From: CAZDAM01 sp964503595
GTDB taxonomy: Bacteria > Muiribacteriota > UBA6191
Direction of reading: 5' to 3'
Assembly (NCBI GenBank): GCA_964503595.1
Contig: CAZDAM010000045.1
Coordinates: forward strand, 1-26,855
DNA length: 26,855 bases
Positions 8,458 through 16,311 of this stretch are shown one piece after another. Positions within the stretch are counted from its first letter, which is position 1. Every line of letters begins with the position of its first letter. The translations under genes and the position numbers were made by a program. The notes beneath the pieces were generated by a model that ran no database searches, was not told the origin of the DNA, and saw nothing but the letters and a program-made list of their open reading frames with translations.

Positions 8458-9383
8458 CAGCAGATATTTTTTCCAAAGGCCGAAGTCAGCATACTCACAG
8501 CGACTTCCGCTGTCCGGTTTCCCTGGTCCAGCAGGGGATTCACCTCTACCAGATCCATGGAACCAAGACATTTGCTTTCCGCCAGAAGCTCCAGAAACAA
8601 ATGGGCTTCTCGAAAGCTGACCCCCCCAAGTACCGGGGTTCCGGTACCAGGCACATCCCTGGCATCAATACCATCAATATCAAAGGAAAGATGGAACGGT
8701 TCCTGGCTGGGAGAAGCAATTTTAAGGGCTTCGCGCGTGCAGTAAGCCATACCATGAAGATCGATATCCTTCATTGTGAAAGCCTTCACTCCCAATTCTT
8801 CCAGAACTTCTCTTTCAAGTTCGTCAATGCTGCGAACCCCTATAAGCACTGTTCTTGAAGGATCAAAAAATCCATGCTCAAAAAGAGAAAGCAGCCTTTC
8901 ATGGCCTTCTCCCAATGACACAGCTAAGGGCATTCCATGAACATTTCCCGATGGACTGGTACTGGCAACATTCAAATCCGCATGGGCGTCAAACCAGATC
9001 AGGCCGGGGTGAATCCTCTTCTTGTGATAGTGTGCCGCAGCAGCAGCCAGAGAAGCCATGGCTACACAATGGTCTCCCCCCAGAACAAGAGGAAAAAAGC
9101 CATCTTCAAAAGCTCGGGCAACCCGACCCTTCAGGATTTCAAGAAACAGGAAAATCTCTTCAAGGTAGCGGGCGGTTCCCTGAGGAAAAACAGGTTCAGG
9201 CCAAGGCCTTTCCAGGCTCCCCTGGTTACCAAAGTCCACCAGTTCTGCACCGATTTGACTCAGAGTACGCTCCAGGCCCGCCAGACGAATGGCATCCGGG
9301 CCCAAAGATGCTCCGATTGTACCGGAGGCAATCCCGACATTTGCTCCAATAACTGCGATCTGCTTGAGTTCTTTCCTGCTCAT
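8457..9383 (-). CDS. rocF: Arginase
   Basis: Arginase hydrolyses L-arginine to ornithine and urea with a di-manganese centre in the cytoplasm. At 308 residues it has normal family length. All metal-ligand motifs are present: GGDH with H105, the FDAHAD motif with D132, H134 and D136, and SFDIDGID with D235 and D237, followed by PGTGTPVLGG. H149 in GNVHGMP and E280 in DLVEVNP match the substrate-binding and catalytic positions. The enzyme therefore looks active. Related agmatinases share the metal motifs, but the GNVHGMP and PGTGTPV segments favour arginase. The start is preceded by AGGA at about eight bases. It lies 38 bases after the FecR-type gene and overlaps the next gene's probable start, suggesting a three-gene operon. 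Ornithine could feed polyamine synthesis. Confidence 0.93.
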   Translation of the reverse strand: MSRKELKQIAVIGANVGIASGTIGASLGPDAIRLAGLERTLSQIGAELVDFGNQGSLERPWPEPVFPQGTARYLEEIFLFLEILKGRVARAFEDGFFPLVLGGDHCVAMASLAAAAAHYHKKRIHPGLIWFDAHADLNVASTSPSGNVHGMPLAVSLGEGHERLLSLFEHGFFDPSRTVLIGVRSIDELEREVLEELGVKAFTMKDIDLHGMAYCTREALKIASPSQEPFHLSFDIDGIDARDVPGTGTPVLGGVSFREAHLFLELLAESKCLGSMDLVEVNPLLDQGNRTAEVAVSMLTSAFGKNIC

Positions 9384-9413
9384 GGCCGCAATCCTATCAG
9401 ATTCTGTTGGCCG

Positions 9414-9427
9414 GAGTAAGCTTACTC
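9414..9427. repeat. Perfect 14-bp palindrome over the FecR-gene stop codon
   Basis: GAGTAAGCTTACTC is its own reverse complement and contains the TAA stop of the FecR-type gene (9424-9422). It has no loop and no T-run, so it is not a classical terminator. It could be an operator-like site or chance. Confidence 0.3.
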
Positions 9428-10699
9428 GGTAAATTCCTGGCCAAAGGAATTCTCAGGCAGGATTTCATGATTGATTTCCAGTTCTTCGATCGTATAGACT
9501 CCGGATTCGGCCGCTTCTTCAGCTTCTTCTGAAAGAGCAATACCAGCATCTTCCAATTCCGATTGCCAGCGCAACCAGACCTTGGGATTCACGTCCTCAG
9601 CAGGACTGACCCATCCGGGTCCCCGGCTGGCAACAGCATCTCCCGCAAACAGGTTCTGGCTTTCTTCCATACTGTCTTCCAGACCTGCTACATTGACCAC
9701 ACCCTCAAAGACATTGACTTCGGAAGAACGCATCAGGGGATCCTCAACAGAAAGCTGCTGAGAATCAGCCAGAAACACCAGTCCCTTACGAAGCTGCTGG
9801 CCCACGGCATCCAGGGCATCCAGAGCCAGCGGACCCGGCTGAACGGTTTCGGAAACAGAATGCTGGAGGTTCTGAGTACTGTAGCGCACACTCGCAGAAA
9901 ACATGGTTCCTCTGACTGCAGCCACAAGATTGGGGGTCTGAACTTCAAAGTTGACCCCTTTACGGACAACATTCACCCAGGAATCTCCATGATGCAGGCG
10001 AATCGAACTGCGGGCCACCTGAATACGAGTACGGGGTTTGAGCTTGAGTCTTACCGAATCCTCCGGCCAGATGATGCTGGCGGAACTGCGCACACCAGTT
10101 TCCACCTCATCCATGAAATCAAGGCGGGCAACCTGATTGGCCCTTAAGGTATCCACACCACCGCCATGACGCTTGATCCGGATGACTCCGCTCTCCACTG
10201 TCAATTCAAGAGCGGGCAAGGCCCCAGCCACTAACGGAGACCGGGTGTCCTGAAAAGCAGCGGGAAGCTTCACGGGTGTGTTTTCGCGCGCAATCTCAGA
10301 GGGAGCCGACAAAGCTGGACGGGAAACGCCCGCATCTTCGATCTGCTTCTCTGGCAGTACCACCAGAATGGCTGCGGCTGCAACAGCTAAACCAGCCAAG
10401 GCGAAAGCAGGCTTCAACCAGAAAGGAGTCGCAAAAGACATGGAGGAACCAGAAACTGCTTCGGGGCGCGCCACTTCCGAAATATCAGGCAGTGCCGCCA
10501 TAACCCTTCCGGTAAAATCAGCCGGTGGAACCATGGCTTCTTCCACCTGCAGGAGTTCCATAATCTTGCGGTATTTTTCCAGATCTGAGCGGGCATCTCC
10601 ATCGGTCTCAAGTGCTTTCTCCAAAGCAACCTTGTCGGAATGCTGTAAAGACAGATCCAGATACTGCTGCAAAAGTTCGTCCATGTTGTCTTTCTTCAT
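9422..10699 (-). CDS. FecR-domain membrane protein with anti-sigma-like N-terminus
   Basis: This 425-residue protein has a helical cytoplasmic N-terminus (about residues 1-85, resembling anti-sigma N-domains but without the zinc-binding His/Cys set). One membrane helix follows at about 96-115 (residues AFALAGLAVAAAAILVVL). The extracytoplasmic region contains a FecR-like beta domain around 185-275, with NFEVQTPNLVAAVRGTMFSA typical of the FecR core. The C-terminal tail is acidic. FecR proteins sense periplasmic signals and control ECF sigma factors, or bind envelope components. No sigma factor gene is adjacent, so the regulatory role is unproven. I chose the ATG at 10699 because GAGG lies six bases upstream; an ATG at 10711 sits directly on its own AAGGAAG. 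Arginase follows 38 bases later. Confidence 0.8.
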   Translation of the reverse strand: MKKDNMDELLQQYLDLSLQHSDKVALEKALETDGDARSDLEKYRKIMELLQVEEAMVPPADFTGRVMAALPDISEVARPEAVSGSSMSFATPFWLKPAFALAGLAVAAAAILVVLPEKQIEDAGVSRPALSAPSEIARENTPVKLPAAFQDTRSPLVAGALPALELTVESGVIRIKRHGGGVDTLRANQVARLDFMDEVETGVRSSASIIWPEDSVRLKLKPRTRIQVARSSIRLHHGDSWVNVVRKGVNFEVQTPNLVAAVRGTMFSASVRYSTQNLQHSVSETVQPGPLALDALDAVGQQLRKGLVFLADSQQLSVEDPLMRSSEVNVFEGVVNVAGLEDSMEESQNLFAGDAVASRGPGWVSPAEDVNPKVWLRWQSELEDAGIALSEEAEEAAESGVYTIEELEINHEILPENSFGQEFTE

Positions 10700-10801
10700 T
10701 GCAGACCTCATCTTCCTTCAAAAAGCACTACGGCTTCGGGATGAGAAATGTTGCAGAAGTTTCCTCCCGAAAAGGAAAAAATCACTCACCACACAAATGA
10801 C

Positions 10802-10825
10802 AAAAGCGCCCTAAAAGGCCCTTTT
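10802..10825. terminator. Possible terminator after the small coiled-coil gene
   Basis: AAAAG-C-GCC and GGC-C-CTTTT can pair across the loop CTAAAA with one mismatch. A T-run follows on both strands (six T on plus, four on minus). It lies just downstream of the minus-strand gene ending at 10851 and upstream of the FecR-type gene. Confidence 0.45.
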
Positions 10826-10850
10826 TTGTATGGATGGAAGATGGCTTTTA

Positions 10851-11033
10851 TCAGGCAATCCGCTGGGAAGACTCATCTTCGGCCTGCTGGCGGGCCAAAA
10901 GGACTTCCAACTGAAATGCCATACGGCGATTTCTGGTCTGAAGCTCTTCAACTTCCTGCTCCAGTCTTGAAATACGGTACTTCAGAGCCGGATTACTGAT
11001 TTTTGAAAAGATTCGATTCCATGTCGATTTCAT
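10851..11033 (-). CDS. Small 60-residue coiled-coil protein
   Basis: This short gene encodes a basic N-terminus (about residues 1-20) followed by a heptad-like helix (ISRLEQEVEELQTRNRRMAF, extending to about residue 52). I do not recognise a family. It is supported as real by an AAGGAG Shine-Dalgarno seven bases before the ATG, by a hairpin just after its stop, and by its divergent position 46 bases from a lipoprotein gene. The product lacks a signal peptide and membrane helix, so it is probably cytoplasmic and may oligomerise. Function unknown. Confidence 0.65.
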   Translation of the reverse strand: MKSTWNRIFSKISNPALKYRISRLEQEVEELQTRNRRMAFQLEVLLARQQAEDESSQRIA

Positions 11034-11079
11034 GCCTGACTCCTTCCCAGTCGGGGGTTTGTGCTAGAATTCACACATC

Positions 11080-11562
11080 ATGAATCGACCCGCTTTGCAC
11101 GGAATTTCACCTTTTTGTTTGTTTTTGTTGTTTTTCTTCGGCTGCTCACAGGAAAGACCCATCTCTTTAAGTCTTCTGCCCGAAGCACTTCCTGTCAGTA
11201 TGCCGCGCTACCAGGAATCCGACTTCACTCCCAGCCTGAAGCTTACTGGCATCAAAAGACGCCTTATGGAAGCCGGAGACAACAAGGAAATCAGTTTTTA
11301 TGTAGAAAGTTTCGAGCTTTCTGAATACAGCCCCGCCAGCGGGAGGGACATCCTTGAAGGCGAATGGAAAACTCTGGAATCCGGGATTCAGCTGCGGGAA
11401 AGGTCTCTTTTAAGTGGCACCCGCCCCTTCACGGAACAACTGATTTTCTACCAGTATGACCGCTTTGTCGTTTTTGCCTCTTTTCATTCTCCCGAAGGAG
11501 TTCAGCTGGAACAGTGGCTCCCCGAACTCTTTCGCCAGATTCAAAGCTTCAGGGAAAAATAA
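11080..11562 (+). CDS. Small putative lipoprotein
   Basis: This 160-residue protein starts with a short N-region and a strongly hydrophobic core (FCLFLLFFFGC). C22 is a plausible lipidation site, although the residues before it (Phe-Phe-Gly) are not an ideal lipobox. The mature part is predicted to be mixed alpha/beta, with stretches such as EISFYVESFELSEY and QLIFYQYDRFVVFASF that suggest a compact beta-sheet domain. I recognise no family. The start has no clear Shine-Dalgarno, but TAGAAT at 11066-11071 just upstream could be a -10 box. It converges on ftsZ across a strong hairpin. Confidence 0.65.
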   Translation: MNRPALHGISPFCLFLLFFFGCSQERPISLSLLPEALPVSMPRYQESDFTPSLKLTGIKRRLMEAGDNKEISFYVESFELSEYSPASGRDILEGEWKTLESGIQLRERSLLSGTRPFTEQLIFYQYDRFVVFASFHSPEGVQLEQWLPELFRQIQSFREK

Positions 11563-11565
11563 TTC

Positions 11566-11630
11566 CCCCGCGAAAACTAAAAGCCCCTCTCAAAAATGAA
11601 GGGCTTTTGAGATAGAAGGACAACGCGGGG
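11566..11630. terminator. Nested bidirectional terminator between lipoprotein gene and ftsZ
   Basis: An inner hairpin pairs AAAAGCCC (11579-11586) with GGGCTTTT (11601-11608), giving T-runs on both strands. An outer perfect pair CCCCGCG (11566-11572) and CGCGGGG (11624-11630) encloses it and abuts the ftsZ stop. It can end transcription of both converging genes. Confidence 0.8.
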
Positions 11631-12791
11631 TTATTTCCCGCGGTTTCTCAGAAATGCTGGAATATCCAGATCCGGAGCAGCATTGCGGGAAGTTCTCAGC
11701 TCTTCACTCGGACGCTGCTGAGGCACTTCCTGAACCGGAGCCGACTGCTGTGGAACCGACTGCCTGGAAGCCTGGGAGGCATAAGGCTGAGAAATCTTGG
11801 CCATATTGCTTACCAGCTGATTGGCTTTGGCCTGAGCTCCATCACTTTCAAAACGGGTTGCAATTACGGTCACCCGGATACTCTCGCCCATATCCTTATT
11901 GAAAGACATCCCCCAGATAATTTCCGCATCTTCATGGGCAGCGTTCTGAACAAGCTGGGCAGCCTGATTGACTTCGATCAGAGAGAGATTTTCCGCACAG
12001 GTAATGTTGATCAGAACACTACGGGCACCATCAATTCCAGCTTCCAGCAAAGGAGAATCAATTGCCTGCTTGGCCGCCTTCTCAGCCCGATCCTGACCTT
12101 CGGCAATTCCGATACCCATCACAGCACGACCAGAGTCAGACATGGTGGTTTTAACATCAGCAAAGTCAAGATTGATCTCACCCGGATGCACAATCAGATC
12201 AGTAATGCCCTGAATCCCCTGGCGCAGAACTCCATCTGCCAGAAGGAAAGCGTCCTTGATGGTCGTATTGGTATCAGAAATCTGCAGCAGACGATCATTG
12301 GGAATGACAATCAGGGAATCTACTTTTTCCTTGAGATTCTTGATGCCTACATCAGCACTGTTCTGACGACGCCGCCCCTCGAAACCGAAAGGTTTAGTGA
12401 CTACAGCAATCGTCAAAATACCTTTCTCTTTGGCGATTTCAGCAACAACCGGGGCCGCACCCGTCCCGGTACCTCCACCCATTCCCGCTGTAATGAAAAC
12501 CATATCAGCGCCTTCCAGAGCCGCCAGAATGGATTCCCGGTCCTCTTCAGCAGCCTTTTTGCCAATCTCAAAATTAGCGCCGGCTCCAAGCCCCTTGGTC
12601 AGCTTATTGCCTACGGAAAGCTTGGTCCGGGCTTCTGAAGTGGTCAGAGCCTGCGCGTCCGTATTGACCGCAATGAACTCCACCCCTTCCATTCCGCTTT
12701 GAATCATGCGGTTGACCGCGTTGCAGCCGCCTCCACCAACACCAATCACCTTGATGTCTGCTGAGCGTTCAAAAGTATCAAAGTCGTACAT
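11631..12791 (-). CDS. ftsZ: Cell division GTPase FtsZ
   Basis: FtsZ is the tubulin-like GTPase that polymerises into the cytokinetic ring. The 386-residue product has the expected length. Visible motifs are GVGGGGCNAV at 17-26, the tubulin signature GGGTGTGA at 105-112, and the catalytic T7 loop NLDFADV at 207-213. A Gln/Pro/Ser-rich linker covers about 325-370. The conserved C-terminal peptide DIPAFLRNRGK (376-386) would bind FtsA. No key residue is missing. The ATG has GGGAG eight bases upstream. It is the last gene of the dcw operon, 48 bases after ftsA, and is followed by a strong hairpin, matching its usual place at the 3' end of this cluster. Confidence 0.98.
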   Translation of the reverse strand: MYDFDTFERSADIKVIGVGGGGCNAVNRMIQSGMEGVEFIAVNTDAQALTTSEARTKLSVGNKLTKGLGAGANFEIGKKAAEEDRESILAALEGADMVFITAGMGGGTGTGAAPVVAEIAKEKGILTIAVVTKPFGFEGRRRQNSADVGIKNLKEKVDSLIVIPNDRLLQISDTNTTIKDAFLLADGVLRQGIQGITDLIVHPGEINLDFADVKTTMSDSGRAVMGIGIAEGQDRAEKAAKQAIDSPLLEAGIDGARSVLINITCAENLSLIEVNQAAQLVQNAAHEDAEIIWGMSFNKDMGESIRVTVIATRFESDGAQAKANQLVSNMAKISQPYASQASRQSVPQQSAPVQEVPQQRPSEELRTSRNAAPDLDIPAFLRNRGK

Positions 12792-12839
12792 ATCGACTAC
12801 TCCCTGCCCGTTTCTTTCTCAAAAGCCCTAAAGCTATCC

Positions 12840-14066
12840 CTAAGCACCTGGCAACCAACTGCGAACTGCCGTCCAGAACCGCTCCAAAAGCCCCTCTTCT
12901 TCATGGGGCAGCATGGCCAGCTCGTGATTGCGCCACCCAAACAAAACCAAACCAACCCCGGTAGCATAAATCGGACTGGCAACCTTTTCCACCAGACCCG
13001 TCACATTTCTTGTTTTCCCAACCCGGACCGACTGAAGACCCGACATACGCCGAAACATCTGCTCCAGGCCACGAATCTGGGCACCGCCACCAGTAATCAC
13101 AATTCCAGCCCGACAGCCCTTCAAATCACCAATGGCCTGCTCAACATTATTAAGAACTAGCTTTACAAGTTCCTCACCACGAGGCTCCAGGATTTCAACC
13201 AGGGCATTGGCTCCGATGCTGACCTTGTCATCCGACCCTACCGGACTGTATTCGACAGCAGCACTTTTCTCTACCATGCGGGGATCCACACTGCCGAAAC
13301 GAATCTTCAGACGCTCCGCCTCAGCATCACTGGTCCTCAGACAGACAGCAAGATCATTAGTGAAATTCCATCCCCCTACGGGAATGACATGGGTATGATC
13401 GAGTTTTCCATCCCGAAATACGGCAATATCCGTAGTCCCTCCACCGATGTCGACCAGAACAACGCCAAGATTGCGCTCATCTTCGGTCAGAACCGCTTCG
13501 GCTGATGCCAGAGGCTGCAAAATCACTTCGGCAACATCAAGACTAAGATTATGGGCACAGCTAACCAGATTTCTGATGGCATTGGTGGCTCCGAAAACCA
13601 CGTGCACGGAAACTTCCAGTCGACTTCCAACCATGCCGACCGGGTCCTGAATCCCGTCCTGAGAATCCAGCCGGAATTCCCGGACAATCGAATGCACGAT
13701 TTCCATATTGGGGGGAACAACGACATCTCTGGCAAGCTTCAAAAGCTTTTCCACATCCATCCGGGAAACCGTGGAATTGACATCAAGATCCAATCCAGCT
13801 TCATTGGAAATGGACTGGATGTGGGCACCGGCTACGCCGACATATACATAATCAATGGCATGATCTGCCATTTTCTGGGCTTCATCCAAGGCTTTCTGGA
13901 TCGAGTGGGTCGCCTCTTCAATGTTGACAACATTACCCTTGCGCATACCGGCAGAAAGAGCCGTCCCTACGCCGATAATGTTGATCTGCTCATCTTCGAG
14001 GATTTCCCCGACAACAACCGTGACTTTCGTCGTGCCTATGTCAAGCCCCACTATAGTGCTGCTCAT
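12840..14066 (-). CDS. ftsA: Cell division protein FtsA
   Basis: FtsA is the actin-like ATPase that tethers FtsZ filaments to the inner membrane. The 408 residues include phosphate-1 motif GLDIGTTKV near the start, the 1C subdomain (about 80-165), phosphate-2 VDIGGGTTDIAVF around 210-222 and the adenosine motif ITGGGAQIRGLE around 332-343. The C-terminus (LLERFWTAVRSWLP) is an amphipathic helix that would anchor it to the membrane. The start is placed at an ATG with a weak GAAGA-type site. The gene follows ftsQ after 27 bases and precedes ftsZ, the standard order. Confidence 0.97.
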   Translation of the reverse strand: MSSTIVGLDIGTTKVTVVVGEILEDEQINIIGVGTALSAGMRKGNVVNIEEATHSIQKALDEAQKMADHAIDYVYVGVAGAHIQSISNEAGLDLDVNSTVSRMDVEKLLKLARDVVVPPNMEIVHSIVREFRLDSQDGIQDPVGMVGSRLEVSVHVVFGATNAIRNLVSCAHNLSLDVAEVILQPLASAEAVLTEDERNLGVVLVDIGGGTTDIAVFRDGKLDHTHVIPVGGWNFTNDLAVCLRTSDAEAERLKIRFGSVDPRMVEKSAAVEYSPVGSDDKVSIGANALVEILEPRGEELVKLVLNNVEQAIGDLKGCRAGIVITGGGAQIRGLEQMFRRMSGLQSVRVGKTRNVTGLVEKVASPIYATGVGLVLFGWRNHELAMLPHEEEGLLERFWTAVRSWLPGA

Positions 14067-14093
14067 TCGTCTTCTTCTGGTTTGGAAAGGGCC

Positions 14094-14840
14094 TTAGTTC
14101 AAATTGACGACCATGTTATCAAAACGCAGGTCAATATACTGCACCACCTGACCATCCTGCTTCATTTTTTTCAGGAATGGCCTGATTTTTTCTGCATGCC
14201 GATGAAAACTTTCCTGGTTTTCTACGAGAAGCCTCACATCAGCCCAGATCAGTTCCGTACTTCCGTCACTAAAAAATTTCAGTCGCGAATAATCTACCAG
14301 TACCGAGTGCTCCAACTGCCCCACCCAGGCCTTCAGAAGACGGAGCCTCTGCGGCTCCAGACGATGGGAAGCTTCCTCGGAACCCGTCAGCTCGATTTCG
14401 ATTCTGGGAGGCTGAAAATCTTCGGTCAGAGGCAAAAATACTCCGTCATCCGCCATGGCTATCAGACGGTCTCCGGCCTTGAGCCAGTAACGGGCCTCTC
14501 TCTCCTGGACCCTGATCTGAAGGCGATTGGGAGCCAACTGGAGAATCCTGACATTTTTCAAAATCGGTTCCTCCTCCCTCATGCGCTCCACCACATCGGA
14601 AAAACGGATCTCAAAAATCAGCATCCCCTGCCTGAGTCCGGAAAGCTCCACAACTCTTTTCTTGCTAAGATAATGCTCGCCCTGAACATCAATCGATTGC
14701 AGGGAAAACCAGCTGGAGTGCCTCAGGAGATACCAGATTTCAAAGGCACAGATCAGACTAAGGACAAGAATGAGGATTTTGCGAAAGGGAAAGGTCCGAC
14801 GAACGCCGGACTCCATGCGGGGAGATGTTCTGCGCGGCAT
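14094..14840 (-). CDS. ftsQ: Cell division protein FtsQ
   Basis: FtsQ is a single-pass inner-membrane protein that links divisome proteins in the periplasm. The 248-residue product has a basic cytoplasmic N-terminus, one membrane helix at about residues 21-39 (KILILVLSLICAFEIWYLL), a POTRA domain at about 46-113 (starting FSLQSIDVQGEHYLSKKRV) and a beta-rich FtsQ domain after it. Length and topology fit the family. It begins six bases after the murB stop and is followed by ftsA. In many genomes ddl lies between murB and ftsQ, and here it is absent. Confidence 0.93.
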   Translation of the reverse strand: MPRRTSPRMESGVRRTFPFRKILILVLSLICAFEIWYLLRHSSWFSLQSIDVQGEHYLSKKRVVELSGLRQGMLIFEIRFSDVVERMREEEPILKNVRILQLAPNRLQIRVQEREARYWLKAGDRLIAMADDGVFLPLTEDFQPPRIEIELTGSEEASHRLEPQRLRLLKAWVGQLEHSVLVDYSRLKFFSDGSTELIWADVRLLVENQESFHRHAEKIRPFLKKMKQDGQVVQYIDLRFDNMVVNLN

Positions 14841-14846
14841 TGCAGA

Positions 14847-15743
14847 TCACGCCGCCCTGACAATCACTTCCCTGAGGAATTGAACTTCTCTCTCCAGAGT
14901 CACACCGGCTCTCTCCTGCACAGAACTCTGGACCATGCGAATCAGCTCTTCGACCTGAACTGAAGTTGCCTTGCCCGCATTGAGAATGAAATTGGCATGC
15001 AGATCGGAAACCTCCGCATCCCCCTTTTTCAAGCCTTTCAGACCACAAAGCTCGATCAGCCTTCCCGCAGAATCCCCATCCGGATTCTTGAAGACACAAC
15101 CGCAACTGGGACGCGCCAGAGGCTGGGTTGCCTTGCGGCGGCGGGCAAATTCCGTAAAACCCCCAGGGGGGATCTTTTCCATCCGAAAAGCCGCTCGAAG
15201 GACCAGAAAGTTACCCCGGAGTTCCGATTTCCTGTAGCCAAAATTCAGATCTCTTCGATGAACCTGGCGAAGGGAAAGATCCTTCAGATCAATGCCTTCG
15301 ATCCATTCCAGATGATCGGCCATTTCACGCCCGAAAGCGCCAGCATTGTTAACGACACTTCCACCGACGCAACCAGGCACAGTCGCCATCCAGTCAAGAG
15401 CTTCAGAGCCAGCACGACGGGCAAAGCGAGCCAGAGCGGCCAGAAGCCTTCCTGCAGGCGCAACAATCAGCTCATTGGAAATCACTTCAAAGGATGCCGC
15501 CGAAGCCAGAGGCTTGATAGCCATACCCCGAAATCCCTCATCATCAAACAAAAGATTGCTGCCGTTTCCCAAAAACAGTACCGGCCATCCTTCCCTGCGG
15601 GCAATTTCAAGTGCCCTCAAAGACTGTTCAACACCACTGGGCTCTGCCAGAACATCCAGAGGCCCCCCTATCTTCCACGTACTGAGACGAGCCAGAGAAA
15701 CCTGATAGGAAAGTTTTAATGCATCCGCTTCAGGAGAGACCAT
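14847..15743 (-). CDS. murB: UDP-N-acetylenolpyruvoylglucosamine reductase MurB (short, type II)
   Basis: MurB reduces the enolpyruvyl group to make UDP-MurNAc, using NADPH and FAD in the cytoplasm. The 298 residues include the FAD-binding segment with FLGNGSNLLFDDEGFRG, the VPGCVGGSVVNNAGAFG loop, and the C-terminal RRRKATQP...CGCVFKNPDGDSAG region. It lacks the extra Tyr-loop of E. coli-type enzymes, so it is a type II MurB. The proton-donor position in the GSVFKNP-like motif is Cys (GCVFKNP), a substitution I recall from other type II members. Its start lies inside the preceding gene's end (14-base overlap), implying translational coupling. The Shine-Dalgarno is weak. Confidence 0.96.
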   Translation of the reverse strand: MVSPEADALKLSYQVSLARLSTWKIGGPLDVLAEPSGVEQSLRALEIARREGWPVLFLGNGSNLLFDDEGFRGMAIKPLASAASFEVISNELIVAPAGRLLAALARFARRAGSEALDWMATVPGCVGGSVVNNAGAFGREMADHLEWIEGIDLKDLSLRQVHRRDLNFGYRKSELRGNFLVLRAAFRMEKIPPGGFTEFARRRKATQPLARPSCGCVFKNPDGDSAGRLIELCGLKGLKKGDAEVSDLHANFILNAGKATSVQVEELIRMVQSSVQERAGVTLEREVQFLREVIVRAA

Positions 15744-16311
15744 ATTCCAGAACCTGAAATTCCAAAAAAATCAGAATCCGCATAAAATCAAGCATCTGCA
15801 CATCTGTGGCACTCTGGGCCAGCTGATGATGAACAGACTGCTCCGCCAGCTGAAATTCAGCGAGACTGATTTTCCTGTCCATGAATTTGTCATAAGCCAT
15901 TTTATAGCGTTCAACGAATGGTCGAAGTCGCGTATAAATCGTAGAGTCAAAGGCCAGTTGACGGGTATAACGATCGATTACCTGAAGCATTGCATCCAGC
16001 TGAGAATTGACCATGGCCCGGTAACGCTCCCGAAAGGCTACCGAACCTCGGGGATGATGCATCAGATGGCTCACAAGCATACTACCAAAGTGTGACACCC
16101 TGAGATGCGCCATGAACTGGGAATCAGGGATGGTATCCAGCCACTGAAGATAAGCGGATTTGACATGCCCGAGCTTATTCCTCAGATAAAGGCCCTGCAG
16201 TTTGGGATTCAGACTTTTCTGGAGTCCCTGCATGCGCTCAAGCAGGCTCTCGTTCGCCAGAAACGGGTTCAAAAGACAAAGAAATACGAGAACCCGTAGA
16301 AGTGTGCTCAT
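15730..16311 (-). CDS. Unknown exported helical protein inside the mur operon
   Basis: I do not recognise this 193-residue protein. It has a signal peptide (hydrophobic residues 4-18, likely cleavage near FLA-NE at residue 20), so it acts outside the cytoplasm. The mature part is almost entirely predicted alpha-helix, basic in its first half, with no Cys in it and no catalytic motif. Its ATG overlaps the murC stop as ATGA, and its end overlaps the murB start by 14 bases. It is therefore locked into the operon between two cytoplasmic Mur enzymes. Such tight placement suggests a role linked to cell-wall synthesis or division, but this is inference from position only. The gene is not part of the standard dcw set. 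Confidence 0.75.
   Translation of the reverse strand: MSTLLRVLVFLCLLNPFLANESLLERMQGLQKSLNPKLQGLYLRNKLGHVKSAYLQWLDTIPDSQFMAHLRVSHFGSMLVSHLMHHPRGSVAFRERYRAMVNSQLDAMLQVIDRYTRQLAFDSTIYTRLRPFVERYKMAYDKFMDRKISLAEFQLAEQSVHHQLAQSATDVQMLDFMRILIFLEFQVLEYGLS

Noticed and set aside
9563..10147. Plus-strand open frame opposite the FecR-type gene
   Set aside because: It is a shadow of a gene with recognisable FecR motifs on the other strand.
10741..10790. ECF-type promoter (GGAAAC ... TCTC) before the FecR-type gene
   Set aside because: Spacing and -10 are ambiguous and no ECF sigma is nearby; it could be chance.
13551..14963. Long plus-strand open frame (470 codons) opposite ftsA, ftsQ and the murB end
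   Set aside because: It is antisense to three clearly identified genes, its translation shows no domain, and it has no plausible ribosome site.
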